From: Antarcticibacterium flavum
Lineage (GTDB): Bacteria; Bacteroidota; Bacteroidia; Flavobacteriales; Flavobacteriaceae
Direction: 5' to 3'
Length of the DNA stretch: 64,000 nucleotides
NCBI RefSeq assembly: GCF_006159205.1
Contig: NZ_CP040812.1
Location: 3,100,001 to 3,164,000, forward strand
Of the stretch, positions 54,447 through 63,022 are shown piece by piece; within the stretch, counting starts at the first letter, position 1; each line of letters begins with the position of its first letter. The notes below the pieces were generated by a model. It saw only the letters and a list, made by a program, of their open reading frames with translations, searched no databases and was not told where the DNA came from. A program made the position numbers and the translations under genes.

Positions 54447-55736
54447 ATGACAGTTATTATAGCAAGTGTAATTGTATTTTTAGTATTGATCTTAATTTTG
54501 GTTGCAGTTTTACTTACAGCCAAATCCAAGCTCGTTCCTTCTGGTCCGGTAAGTATTAATATTAATAATGAGAAGGATCTTGAAGTTGGCTCCGGTGGAA
54601 CGCTTCTTTCAACCCTGGGTGAAAATAAACTTTTTTTACCCTCTGCCTGCGGGGGAGGTGGAACCTGTGTACAGTGTAAATGTATAGTCTCTGAAGGTGG
54701 AGGTACTATCCTTCCAACAGAGGAACCTCACTTTACACGTAAGGAGATTGCCCAGGGCTGGAGACTTGGTTGCCAGGTTAAGGTAAAACAGGATATGAAG
54801 ATCACTATACCTGAAGAGGTATTTGGTATCAAGAAATGGGAGGCTACTGTTGTTCGTAACTTTAACGTAGCATCTTTTATCAAGGAGTTTGTAGTTGAAA
54901 TCCCTGAAGATATGGATTATAAAGCCGGTGGTTATATCCAGATAGAGATACCAAAATGTGAAATAAAATATGAAGATATAGACATCACAGCTCACCCGGA
55001 CGAGCACCCTGGGGAACCGGAAAAGTTCAAGGATGAGTGGGATAAATTCAACCTTTGGCCTCTGGTAATGAAAAATACAGAGACTGTTGAACGTGCATAT
55101 TCCATGGCCTCCTACCCTGCTGAAGGGAGAGAGATCATGCTAAATGTTCGTGTTGCCACTCCACCATGGGACAGGGCTAAGAATGGTTGGATGGATGTTA
55201 ATCCCGGGATCGCGTCTTCTTATATTTTCTCCAGGAAAAAAGGTGATAAGGTAATTATCTCCGGACCTTATGGAGAGTTCTTTATCAATGAGAGTGATGC
55301 AGAAATGTTATATGTAGGAGGTGGAGCCGGAATGGCACCAATGCGTTCTCACCTGTATGAATTATTCAGGACTATTAAAACAGGAAGAAAAGTTACTTAC
55401 TGGTACGGTGGACGTTCCAAGAGAGAACTTTTCTATACAGAGCACTTCCGTGCATTGGAGAGAGACTTTCCTAACTTTAAATTCTACCTGGCCCTTTCTG
55501 AGCCAATGGAAGAGGATAACTGGAAGGTGAAGGATGGCCTCGATGGGGAAGGAGATGGATTTGTTGGATTCATTCACCAGGTGGTAATTGATAATTATTT
55601 GAATCACCACGATGAGCCGGAAGATATAGAATTCTACTTTTGTGGACCGCCCCTTATGAACAAGGCAGTACAAAAAATGACAGAAGATTTTGGAGTACCA
55701 CCGGAAAATGTAAGATTTGATGATTTTGGTGGATAG
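54447..55736 (+). CDS. nqrF: Na+-NQR subunit F, NADH-oxidising
   Basis: 429 residues. It has one N-terminal helix, a 2Fe-2S ferredoxin domain ([16 protein letters not shown] and the fourth Cys in [10 protein letters not shown]), an FAD-binding domain ([13 protein letters not shown]) and an NAD-binding domain ending VRFDDFGG ([27 protein letters not shown]). It takes hydride from NADH and starts electron transfer to the other subunits. Confidence 0.97.
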   Translation: MTVIIASVIVFLVLILILVAVLLTAKSKLVPSGPVSININNEKDLEVGSGGTLLSTLGENKLFLPSACGGGGTCVQCKCIVSEGGGTILPTEEPHFTRKEIAQGWRLGCQVKVKQDMKITIPEEVFGIKKWEATVVRNFNVASFIKEFVVEIPEDMDYKAGGYIQIEIPKCEIKYEDIDITAHPDEHPGEPEKFKDEWDKFNLWPLVMKNTETVERAYSMASYPAEGREIMLNVRVATPPWDRAKNGWMDVNPGIASSYIFSRKKGDKVIISGPYGEFFINESDAEMLYVGGGAGMAPMRSHLYELFRTIKTGRKVTYWYGGRSKRELFYTEHFRALERDFPNFKFYLALSEPMEEDNWKVKDGLDGEGDGFVGFIHQVVIDNYLNHHDEPEDIEFYFCGPPLMNKAVQKMTEDFGVPPENVRFDDFGG

Positions 55737-55760
55737 ATTGCCATCAACTATTTATAAAAA

Positions 55761-55789
55761 AAAACAGCTGCCCCCGGGCAGCTGTTTTT
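55761..55789 (+). terminator. Terminator of the nqr operon
   Basis: The 12-bp stem AAAACAGCTGCC/GGCAGCTGTTTT with a 4-nt loop is followed by a T run, 25 bp after nqrF. It separates nqrF from the small conserved gene and apbE. Confidence 0.9.
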
Positions 55790-55842
55790 GCTTTGGGTTT
55801 GAAAATCCGTTTACGTGCAGTGGCTGTTTAACATGATAATTG

Positions 55843-55850
55843 TAATTTTG
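55843..55850 (+). promoter_or_regulatory. Promoter -7 element of the small-protein/apbE pair
   Basis: TAATTTTG, exact to TAnnTTTG, ends only 8 bp before the ATG at 55859, so the transcript may be leaderless or nearly so. Confidence 0.5.
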
Positions 55851-55858
55851 CACTTGCA

Positions 55859-56221
55859 ATGAAAAACGAACTTAACAGGCAGGAACTTCATAACCTCGCT
55901 ATGAATATTGTAGGGAAGGAACTTGAGGATGATGGCTTTGAATTCCTTGGGATAAACAGTGAATTCAAAAGAGACCCTCAATTTGTAGCCCTTAAGGATA
56001 AAAAGCTGCATTTTGTAATAGTACGTGCAGTCCTGTATCCAGATAACCCCACGATATACGACCCGGCTTTGGCAGAAAAAGTAAGAGATCACGCTGTTAA
56101 ATATAATGCGCGAACGTTCTATGCAGGAGTAGGGCTCGCCAATTCCAATGATTATGAAAAGCCACTCTATAAAGAGGAAGACTATGTTGTCAATTACGCA
56201 GGCCTTCTGGAAATCAAATAA
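55859..56221 (+). CDS. Conserved 120-residue protein between nqrF and apbE
   Basis: Soluble, with no signal peptide or membrane helix. The order is one N-terminal helix (RQELHNLAMNIVGKELEDDG), an alpha/beta core with the strand HFVIVRAVLY, a helix ALAEKVRDHAVKYN and a C-terminal strand. In some genomes it has been labelled NqrF, but it shares no NqrF domain. The mixed core with a charged DKKLHFVIVRA strand recalls small nuclease-like folds, which is only a guess. Its place before apbE suggests a role with flavinylation or NQR assembly. Its stop lies 38 bp inside apbE. Confidence 0.75.
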   Translation: MKNELNRQELHNLAMNIVGKELEDDGFEFLGINSEFKRDPQFVALKDKKLHFVIVRAVLYPDNPTIYDPALAEKVRDHAVKYNARTFYAGVGLANSNDYEKPLYKEEDYVVNYAGLLEIK

Positions 56222-57224
56222 TATTTTATTCCTTATTTCGGGACTGCTATTTCTGTCCTGTAGCAATCCTAAAACAAATGAGCAGGTAGTCACCGGGGAA
56301 GCCCTGGGAACCACCTATCAGGTTAAATTTTTTCATGAGGAGGAAATTCCATTAAAAAAGGGGCTGGATTCTGTTTTCGAGGTGATAAATTCCTCTATGA
56401 GTACCTATCAGAACAACTCAGATATCTCCAGGATCAATGCAGGAGATAGTACTGTAACAGTTGATGAGCATTTCAGGAAAGTATTTAATGATTCAAGAAA
56501 AATTTACCGGGAGAGTAAAGGTCATTTTGATCCTACCGTGGGTAATTTGGTGAATGCGTATGGATTTGGCCCTGAGAGAGGGAATAAAGAGCTTTCGCAG
56601 TTTGTAATTGATTCCATGATGCAATATGTTGGTTTGAATAAAATCGAGCTTACAGCTGATGGGAGAATTAAAAAAGAACATCCTGAAATATACGTTGATT
56701 TTAATGCAATTGCTAAGGGTTATGCCGTTGATGTCATGGGGGAATTTCTGGACCAAAATGGAATACAGGATTATTTGATCGAACTGGGAGGTGAACTACT
56801 GGCAAAGGGGATTAATCGTAAGAACGATGTTCCCTGGACAGTTGGGATAGATGATCCTGCACAAACATCATCTCAAAGGATTCTTACTGCCGCCTTAAGG
56901 CTGGAGGACCGGGGGATGGCGACATCTGGGAATTACAGGAAGTTTCGTATAGACAGCCTTACCGGGCTGCAGTATGTTCATACTATAAATCCTTTAACGG
57001 GAAGATCTGAAAAAAGTGATCTTTTAAGCGCCACTGTACTGGCACCAACCTGTGCCCTGGCCGATGGTTATGCAACAGCCTTTATGTCCCTTGGATTTGA
57101 AGGTTCATTGGATATGCTGGAGAGGGTGGAAGACATTGATGTGTACTTTATATATGCAGGCAAAGAAAATGAGATGAAGGTCTTTACTACCCCGGCATTT
57201 GAAGAAGCCCTGCTCAGGGATTAG
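56184..57224 (+). CDS. apbE: FAD:protein FMN transferase ApbE
   Basis: 346 residues, a periplasmic lipoprotein (lipobox LFLSC, Cys26) that attaches FMN from FAD to threonines of NqrB and NqrC. Motifs are STYQNNSDISRIN, FDPTVGNLVNAYGFG, VDFNAIAKGYAVD, LIELGGELLAKG, MATSGNYRKF and HTINPLTGR. The start is the ATG at 56184, 38 bp inside the previous gene; earlier in-frame ATGs (56148) would precede the signal peptide with charged residues. It is co-transcribed with the small protein and convergent with the methyltransferase gene, overlapping it by 11 bp. Confidence 0.95.
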   Translation: MLSITQAFWKSNNILFLISGLLFLSCSNPKTNEQVVTGEALGTTYQVKFFHEEEIPLKKGLDSVFEVINSSMSTYQNNSDISRINAGDSTVTVDEHFRKVFNDSRKIYRESKGHFDPTVGNLVNAYGFGPERGNKELSQFVIDSMMQYVGLNKIELTADGRIKKEHPEIYVDFNAIAKGYAVDVMGEFLDQNGIQDYLIELGGELLAKGINRKNDVPWTVGIDDPAQTSSQRILTAALRLEDRGMATSGNYRKFRIDSLTGLQYVHTINPLTGRSEKSDLLSATVLAPTCALADGYATAFMSLGFEGSLDMLERVEDIDVYFIYAGKENEMKVFTTPAFEEALLRD

Positions 57225-57984
57225 GTTTGCGACACACAGGGATGATCTCTCCTTTTGCCAGCCTGTAACGATCTATTTGAGCAGTAGTTAAATTTGCTGT
57301 GTAATTCACTTCCTCCACTTCAAAACCAATAGCTCTTAACTTTTCAAAGTAATCCCGGCCATATACCCTTACGTGGTCATATTGCCCGAAGATTCTGGCT
57401 CTTTCTTCTCTTGAAGTGATGCTGTCATCCTGGAAAGTGATCTCCCTGGACAGGTCCTGGGGAATTTGCAGGATAGCTGTGCCGCCGGGGGAAAGCACCC
57501 TGTAAAGCTCTTGCATTGCCCTGCTGTCATCTGGAATATGTTCCAGTACGTGGTTGCACAAAATGAAGTCATAGGAATTATCCTTAAAAGGAAGATCACA
57601 AATATCGGCCTTTACATCTGCAAGAGGCGAATTAAGGTCTGTAGTGGTGTAATCTAAATTTTGAAGTTTCCTGAAGCGTTTGTAGAAGGCCTGCTCCGGT
57701 GCAAAATGAAGCACCTTTAGTTTCCGGGAGAAAAAATCTGTTTCTGTTCTTAAATATAGCCATAGTAAACGGTGACGCTCCAGGGAGAGGGTAGAGGGGG
57801 AGAGTACGTTCTCCCGTTGTTTCTCATATCCATAAGGAAGAAATTTCCTGAATGTCCTGCCATCAATTGGGTCTTCGTATTTGCTTCCGCGTAAAAAAAG
57901 CTGAAGGAAAGGTTTTGCCAGATAACTAAATCGAATAAGAAATGGCCGGGGGATGGTATTTAGGATCTTTTTGAAAATCTTCAT
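57214..57984 (-). CDS. Class I SAM-dependent methyltransferase
   Basis: 256 residues. Motif I is degenerate (VLHFAPEQAFYKRF), but later motifs are clear: LADVKADICDLPFKDNSYDF, CNHVLEHIPDDSRAMQELYR and VLSPGGTAILQIPQD. The N-terminal 60 residues carry FLPYGYEKQRENVLSPSTLS, a feature of methyltransferases found with surface polysaccharide genes. The substrate is unknown. It is the last gene of a four-gene unit with map and overlaps the NUMOD4 gene by 4 bp. Confidence 0.85.
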   Translation of the reverse strand: MKIFKKILNTIPRPFLIRFSYLAKPFLQLFLRGSKYEDPIDGRTFRKFLPYGYEKQRENVLSPSTLSLERHRLLWLYLRTETDFFSRKLKVLHFAPEQAFYKRFRKLQNLDYTTTDLNSPLADVKADICDLPFKDNSYDFILCNHVLEHIPDDSRAMQELYRVLSPGGTAILQIPQDLSREITFQDDSITSREERARIFGQYDHVRVYGRDYFEKLRAIGFEVEEVNYTANLTTAQIDRYRLAKGEIIPVCRKPNP

Positions 57985-58544
57985 ACTTCAATATCGCCCC
58001 AATTCTCTCCCGATTTTATGCGGTATAATTGCATTTCAGATACTCCAAATTGCTTGGCGAGAACCCGTATCCTTGTTTTTCTATTAGGGTCCAGGAGTTT
58101 TTTCTTTAAAATGACAGCCTGGGCATAAGTGAGTTTAGAGTAGGAGGTAACCTTGCGTAATTTTCTCTTCAATTTATTCTCCTTCACCTGCGGATTGTTA
58201 AACTGGTGCTGTGTCCATTCTTCCCTGTTGGCCCAGGCAAGATTGGTAACCTGGTTCTCGTGCTTCACGTAGTTCTTATGGATCACATACTGGTCATCCT
58301 CCTTTTTATCCAAAAATAATTCAGCAATAACCCTGTGAAAATAATAACTCTTATTCTTACCATTCTTTAAAACCACTACAAATGAAAGGTAACCTGCTGT
58401 TTTTCCGCCGGAGAGAAGTTCCCCCTTTGGATTCTTCACATAACTAACTATTCGCCCGTAGTTGGATACATCATAAACAAACCTGTCCTGCCAAATTTCT
58501 TTATGCAGGGACTTCCATTGTTCATGCCTGTAGTTTTTAATCAT
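57981..58544 (-). CDS. NUMOD4/HNH-like protein with C-terminal helix-turn-helix
   Basis: 187 residues. The NUMOD4 segment (EQWKSLHKEIWQDRFVYDVS, about 8-40) is followed by an HNH-like region in which VIHKNYVKHENQVTNLAW keeps one His, the Asn and the NLxW end of the NUMOD-HNH pattern, and a C-terminal HTH (RIRVLAKQFGVSEMQLYRIK, about 158-177). It lacks a second HNH His and has Ile where VHH enzymes have His. Placed inside an operon with map and a methyltransferase, with overlaps at both ends, it is probably a fixed cellular protein rather than a homing endonuclease. Confidence 0.82.
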   Translation of the reverse strand: MIKNYRHEQWKSLHKEIWQDRFVYDVSNYGRIVSYVKNPKGELLSGGKTAGYLSFVVVLKNGKNKSYYFHRVIAELFLDKKEDDQYVIHKNYVKHENQVTNLAWANREEWTQHQFNNPQVKENKLKRKLRKVTSYSKLTYAQAVILKKKLLDPNRKTRIRVLAKQFGVSEMQLYRIKSGENWGDIEV

Positions 58545-59352
58545 ATACTTTAGACCTGTATTGGTCCTCTTCTGTAGATTCTATTCCCAATGCTTCATAG
58601 ATATACTTAAAGGTAGAAAGTAATTCTGGTTTTCCATCTACAATTGCCACATTATGTTCAAAATGAGCGCTGGGTTTATTATCGGCCGTAAGAATTGTCC
58701 AGCCGTCACGTAGTTGCTTGATCCTTTTGCTGCCTTGATTTATCATAGGTTCTATGGCCACCACCATACCCTCAACAAATTTCTTTCCTCTTCCACGCTG
58801 GCCGTAATTAGGCATTTCAGGATCCTCATGCATTTTCTTACCAAGCCCATGCCCCACAAGTTCGCGTACCACACCATAGCCATGGTCCTCACAATATTTT
58901 TGAATGGCATACCCCACATCACCTACGCGGTTGCCAACTTTGAATTCGCTAATGCCGGCATATAGGGACTCCTTTGTTACCTTAAGTAATTCGGCAGTAT
59001 CAGGGTCAATCTCACCAACGGGAAAGGTGTAGGCATGGTCACCGTAATATTCATTCTTTATAGCACCACAATCAATGGATATAATATCACCTTCAACCAG
59101 GGGAGTAGCATTGGGTATTCCATGTACGACCTGGGCATTTGGGCTCATGCAAAGGGTGTTGGGAAAATCATATAGTCCCAGGAATCCCGGTACAGCACCC
59201 TGCTCTCTTATATATTCTTCTGCCAGTTTATCTAAGTAAAGAGTTGTAACCCCCGGCTTAATTTCAGATGCCAGCATACCCAATGTTCGTGAAACAACCA
59301 GGGCGCTTTCTCTCATTAATTCAATCTCTTCCCTTGTTTTGGTAATGATCAT
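58537..59352 (-). CDS. map: Type I methionine aminopeptidase
   Basis: 271 residues. It removes the N-terminal Met from new proteins. Metal ligands are all present: Asp in ISIDCGAI and GDHAYTF, His in GHGLGKKMHEDP, Glu in VAIEPMI and Glu in the C-terminal HFEHNVAI stretch. It overlaps the NUMOD4 gene by 8 bp and the HAD gene by 4 bp (ATGA), so translation is coupled along the unit. Confidence 0.97.
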   Translation of the reverse strand: MIITKTREEIELMRESALVVSRTLGMLASEIKPGVTTLYLDKLAEEYIREQGAVPGFLGLYDFPNTLCMSPNAQVVHGIPNATPLVEGDIISIDCGAIKNEYYGDHAYTFPVGEIDPDTAELLKVTKESLYAGISEFKVGNRVGDVGYAIQKYCEDHGYGVVRELVGHGLGKKMHEDPEMPNYGQRGRGKKFVEGMVVAIEPMINQGSKRIKQLRDGWTILTADNKPSAHFEHNVAIVDGKPELLSTFKYIYEALGIESTEEDQYRSKVYD

Positions 59353-59771
59353 AGTTTGATTTTAAGAAAGTCAATAAGACTTTTATTTTTTCTTTTTAAG
59401 TTAGGAGTCTTCGAATTGGTGGTGCCGGTTGAAAGAGAGTGATATATTTCCCCCCATCCTTTTAACCCACCAAAATTGCGATCGTCTATAAAAATATCGG
59501 CCTGGATCTTACGGCTTAAGCCTTCATCATAAATTTCTTCAGGATAGCTTTTATTAACTGCATAAAATTCAATCCCTTTATTCCTGCAAAAATTCACAGC
59601 TTCTTCCAACTCCCTCCCACTTCTATATGTCCAAAGGATGAGATGATGCCCTTCTTCCTGTAATTTCTGAAGGGTTTCAAAGGCAAATAAAACCGGCTTT
59701 CCTATTGCCGGATATTTATTTTCTACTATTGTACCATCAAAATCTACTGCTATGGTAAGGATCTTAATCAT
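59349..59771 (-). CDS. HAD-like hydrolase, BT0820 type
   Basis: 140 residues. The HAD nucleophile motif is IAVDFDGTIVENKYP, motif II LILWTYRSGREL and motif IV DIFIDDRNFGG; no cap domain is present. This compact subgroup occurs in Bacteroidota, and the substrate is unknown. It is the first gene of the map operon, with a -7 element 5 bp before the ATG. Confidence 0.88.
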   Translation of the reverse strand: MIKILTIAVDFDGTIVENKYPAIGKPVLFAFETLQKLQEEGHHLILWTYRSGRELEEAVNFCRNKGIEFYAVNKSYPEEIYDEGLSRKIQADIFIDDRNFGGLKGWGEIYHSLSTGTTNSKTPNLKRKNKSLIDFLKIKL

Positions 59772-59776
59772 AACAG

Positions 59777-59784
59777 CAAAATTA
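59777..59784 (-). promoter_or_regulatory. Promoter -7 element of the map operon
   Basis: TAATTTTG on the minus strand ends 5 bp before the ATG at 59771, which predicts a transcript starting at or next to the first codon. Confidence 0.5.
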
Positions 59785-59822
59785 AAAATAATATAGGATT
59801 AAACTACGTTCTCCCCAATCTA

Positions 59823-60407
59823 TTAGTTAGAATAAGAATCCTTATAATCCCTGCCGGAAACAATGGCAGCCACATCCTCTGCAAGAGATTCCTGAGAATA
59901 CTCTACATATCTATTTACTTCTTCCCCATCTTTTAAAAAGATAAAAGTTGGAACCCTGGACATGTTGTAACCTTCCTCAAGATTGTCTGGTGTGGTTTTA
60001 CTCCTGTCTACCCCAATCATAGTAAGTTTTGAAAGATCATAGCCGGCTTCATCAAGTAATTTGAAGAATTCCGGCACCTCCCGCCGACTATCGGGGCACC
60101 AGGTTCCCATAAACCCTACGATCTCATAGTCACCTATATTTTCCTTAATGATCTCAATTTCTTCTGCTGAAGGTTTATAATTGTCATAACCTCGGTTAAA
60201 CCACCCTGCGTAAGACCCTTCCTGAAGGTCTTTTTTGGTTAATTTTCCCACGATCATATTTTGTTGATCATCATCCAGTTCTTCATCCTCATTCTCCATA
60301 ACAACAGGAGAAGCTGTTGCTGCTGTTTCATTGGATTCAGGATTTTGGGTGGTATTCCCGCAGGAGGTGAAAAGTGCAAGTAGTAAAATTAAAAAACTCA
60401 TTTTCAT
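59823..60407 (-). CDS. Thioredoxin-fold lipoprotein
   Basis: 194 residues. The lipobox FTSC has its acylated Cys at 16, then an acidic linker (about 25-50) and a thioredoxin fold with the active-site stretch GTWCPDSRREVP and a cis-Pro loop SRVPTFIFLKDG. The active site is CPDS, with only one cysteine, so a classic disulfide exchange is not possible. A monothiol or structural role is more likely. It follows gpmI by 4 bp and is co-transcribed with it. Confidence 0.87.
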   Translation of the reverse strand: MKMSFLILLLALFTSCGNTTQNPESNETAATASPVVMENEDEELDDDQQNMIVGKLTKKDLQEGSYAGWFNRGYDNYKPSAEEIEIIKENIGDYEIVGFMGTWCPDSRREVPEFFKLLDEAGYDLSKLTMIGVDRSKTTPDNLEEGYNMSRVPTFIFLKDGEEVNRYVEYSQESLAEDVAAIVSGRDYKDSYSN

Positions 60408-60411
60408 TTTT

Positions 60412-61929
60412 TTAGATTAAAGATTCCTGGGTCATAAGCTCTGGCTTGGTGATACCCATCAATTGAAGAATAGTCGGTGCAATGTCCCCTAAATTACCAT
60501 CCTTTACATTTTTTATATCCTTATCCACCAGGATGAAGGGAACGGGGCTTGTAGTGTGAGCCGTGTTGGCAGACCCATCTGGGTTTATCATCATTTCGCT
60601 GTTACCGTGATCTGCTATGACCAGGACGCTGTAATTGTTTTCCTTTGCTGCTTCTACCACATCACGCAAACATTCATCTACTACCTCACAGGCTTTCACG
60701 GCGGCTTCAAATACTCCTGTGTGCCCCACCATATCGGGGTTCGCAAAATTAAGGCAAATGAAATCGGCACTTTCGTCCTTAATCTCAGGAACGATCTTAT
60801 TCCTTAGTTCGTAAGCACTCATCTCAGGTTTCAGGTCATAAGTGGCAACTTTAGGAGAATTCACCATGATCCTTTTTTCTCCCTTAAAGGGTTCTTCCCG
60901 TCCTCCGGAAAAGAAGAAGGTAACGTGAGGATATTTTTCTGTCTCGGCTATACGTATCTGGGTTTTTCCCATGTATTCAAGTACTTCCCCAAGGGTGGTC
61001 TTTATATTTTCCTTTCTGAAAACAACGTTGATATTTTTGAAAGTATCGTCATATTTGGTTAGGGTAACAAAATATAAGGGTAGGGTTTTCATGTGGTATT
61101 CGGGCATATCCTCCTGGGTTAGTACATAGGTGAGCTGCCGGCCCCTGTCTGTCCTGAAATTAAAAAAGATAACAACTTCATCATCTTTAAGTGTCGCCAC
61201 CGGGGTTCCCTGCTCATTGGTAAGAACGATGGGCTCAAGAAATTCATCTGTAATATCCCTGTCATAAAAATCCTGAACTGTTTGTTGCGCATTTTGGGTT
61301 TTAGTCCCTATGCCCCGGGTTATAAGATCATAGGCTTTTTGGACCCTTTCCCATCTCCTGTCACGGTCCATCGCATAATACCTTCCAATGACAGATGCCA
61401 GTTTCCCATCGTGTTGTTTAAGATGCTCCTCAATTTCAGCAATAAATCCTTTGCCAGAATTTGGATCAACATCACGACCATCAGTGAAAGCATGAACGTA
61501 CTTTTCCTTTATTCCGAATTCATTGGCGGCTTCAACCAAACCTTTTAAATGGTCTATATGGCTATGAACCCCGCCATCACTTAATAACCCCATAAAATGT
61601 ATGGGCTTCTTATTCTTTTTTGCATAATTGAAAGCCTGTTCCAGCACCGGTTCGCTGGAAAGGGATTTATTTTGAACTGCGAGATTGATCTTTGCAAGGT
61701 CCTGGTAAACAACTCTCCCTGCTCCCAGATTCATATGTCCAACCTCACTGTTTCCCATTTGCCCGTCTGGCAGGCCAACGTTCATTCCGTGAGTTAAGAG
61801 CTGGCCATTAGGAAATTCCTTTACCAGCGAATCAAAATATGGGGTGTTTGCCTGTGCAACTGCAGATACTTTTTCGTCCTGGGTTATTCCCCAGCCATCA
61901 AGGATTACTAATATTACCTTCTTCTCCAT
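60412..61929 (-). CDS. gpmI: 2,3-bisphosphoglycerate-independent phosphoglycerate mutase
   Basis: 505 residues, a Mn-dependent alkaline-phosphatase-fold enzyme that interconverts 3- and 2-phosphoglycerate. The phosphorylated Ser is in GNSEVGHMNLG. Other ligands and loops are VILDGWG, HAFTDGRDVDP, FFNFRTDRGRQLT and IADHGNSEMM. The start is the ATG at 61929 (MEKKVILVI); the frame opens 14 codons earlier with no family support. Confidence 0.97.
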   Translation of the reverse strand: MEKKVILVILDGWGITQDEKVSAVAQANTPYFDSLVKEFPNGQLLTHGMNVGLPDGQMGNSEVGHMNLGAGRVVYQDLAKINLAVQNKSLSSEPVLEQAFNYAKKNKKPIHFMGLLSDGGVHSHIDHLKGLVEAANEFGIKEKYVHAFTDGRDVDPNSGKGFIAEIEEHLKQHDGKLASVIGRYYAMDRDRRWERVQKAYDLITRGIGTKTQNAQQTVQDFYDRDITDEFLEPIVLTNEQGTPVATLKDDEVVIFFNFRTDRGRQLTYVLTQEDMPEYHMKTLPLYFVTLTKYDDTFKNINVVFRKENIKTTLGEVLEYMGKTQIRIAETEKYPHVTFFFSGGREEPFKGEKRIMVNSPKVATYDLKPEMSAYELRNKIVPEIKDESADFICLNFANPDMVGHTGVFEAAVKACEVVDECLRDVVEAAKENNYSVLVIADHGNSEMMINPDGSANTAHTTSPVPFILVDKDIKNVKDGNLGDIAPTILQLMGITKPELMTQESLI

Positions 61930-62287
61930 TTTAATCAATTTTAAGGTAAAGATAAAAACTATATTGCCCATTGCGAATTATACAGTTAAGAATTATATTT
62001 TCTGTGATTTGGATTCCCCGGAGTTTTTTTTATAATTTAAGCGGAAGGTTTACAGTTGTTAAGGAAAATTTTAACTTTTTCAATTGTGCAGCATGATAAT
62101 AATATGGTTTAATTCACGTTGTAAGGAAGTATTGCATCTTTCGATTAATCCCCTCTAATGCCTTGAAGCTGAATATAAAGCGCTTAAATGTTAAAAGTTC
62201 GCTCAAAGGGCAATTAAAATTAAATAATTGGATCTTGGTATTGTGTTTGCATATTATTAACATATAACCAAAAAATTAAAACAATCT
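61930..62287. other. 358-bp intergenic region between gpmI and the L,D-transpeptidase gene
   Basis: A divergent promoter region. On the minus strand TATCTTTA, one base from TAnnTTTG, lies about 15 bp before gpmI. No exact element was found for the plus-strand gene. No gene or RNA feature is seen. Confidence 0.45.
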
Positions 62288-63022
62288 ATGACGCATAAAA
62301 TTCTAACTGTACTGGCAATTATAATTTTTTCATTCGCTTTCACGACTGCAAACGTCAACAATAATAAATCCATCAATGAACTACCGGCGCCCCTGCCGGA
62401 GACCGAAAATAAACTTTCAATAGAAGAGGAAATCGATCAATTATATGATGTTTTCTCTGCTAATAATACCACTGTTCCAAATCAGGAAAGTTTTAAAAAT
62501 GGAATGATTGGATATTATAAACTACTTGACCAGGGGCTTGTTAAAAATCAAATTCTTACAATTATCGATTTTAGTCTTTCTTCCACCAAAAGGAGAATGT
62601 GGGTTCTTGATATGGCCCATAATAAAGTATTGATCAATTCTGTTGTTTCTCACGGTAAGAATACCGGAAATGAGTTTGCAACAAAGTTTTCCAATACCGT
62701 AAATTCCCTTCAAAGTTCTCTTGGTTTTTATATTACCGGTGAGACTTATATGGGTGGAAATGGCTACTCCCTATTCATAGATGGAATGGAGGAGAGGTAT
62801 AACTCTAAAGCGCGTGAGCGATATGTCGTTATCCACGGGGCCTCTTATGCAAATGAAGAGGTGGCTAAACGCACCGGGAGACTTGGTAGAAGTTATGGAT
62901 GTCCTGCTGTGCCTACCGCCCTTACCAATGAATTTATTGATACTATCAAAGGCCAGTCTGTACTATATATACATTCTGCCGATGAGGATTATCTTCAAAA
63001 TTCTGAAATGATAAAAGCTTAG
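62288..63022 (+). CDS. Murein L,D-transpeptidase, YkuD_2 type
   Basis: 244 residues with a signal peptide (ILTVLAIIIFSFAFTTA). The catalytic domain has the His of YVVIHGASY and the Cys of GRSYGCPAVP, the pair used for 3-3 cross-linking or lipoprotein attachment to peptidoglycan. Its N-terminal part before the catalytic domain is short and lacks a peptidoglycan-binding domain. It converges on and overlaps the next gene by 4 bp. Confidence 0.92.
   Translation: MTHKILTVLAIIIFSFAFTTANVNNNKSINELPAPLPETENKLSIEEEIDQLYDVFSANNTTVPNQESFKNGMIGYYKLLDQGLVKNQILTIIDFSLSSTKRRMWVLDMAHNKVLINSVVSHGKNTGNEFATKFSNTVNSLQSSLGFYITGETYMGGNGYSLFIDGMEERYNSKARERYVVIHGASYANEEVAKRTGRLGRSYGCPAVPTALTNEFIDTIKGQSVLYIHSADEDYLQNSEMIKA

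Noticed and set aside
55859..56221. Annotation of the 120-residue gene as an NqrF subunit
   Set aside because: A complete NqrF is encoded at 54447-55736, and this protein has no 2Fe-2S, FAD or NAD motif.
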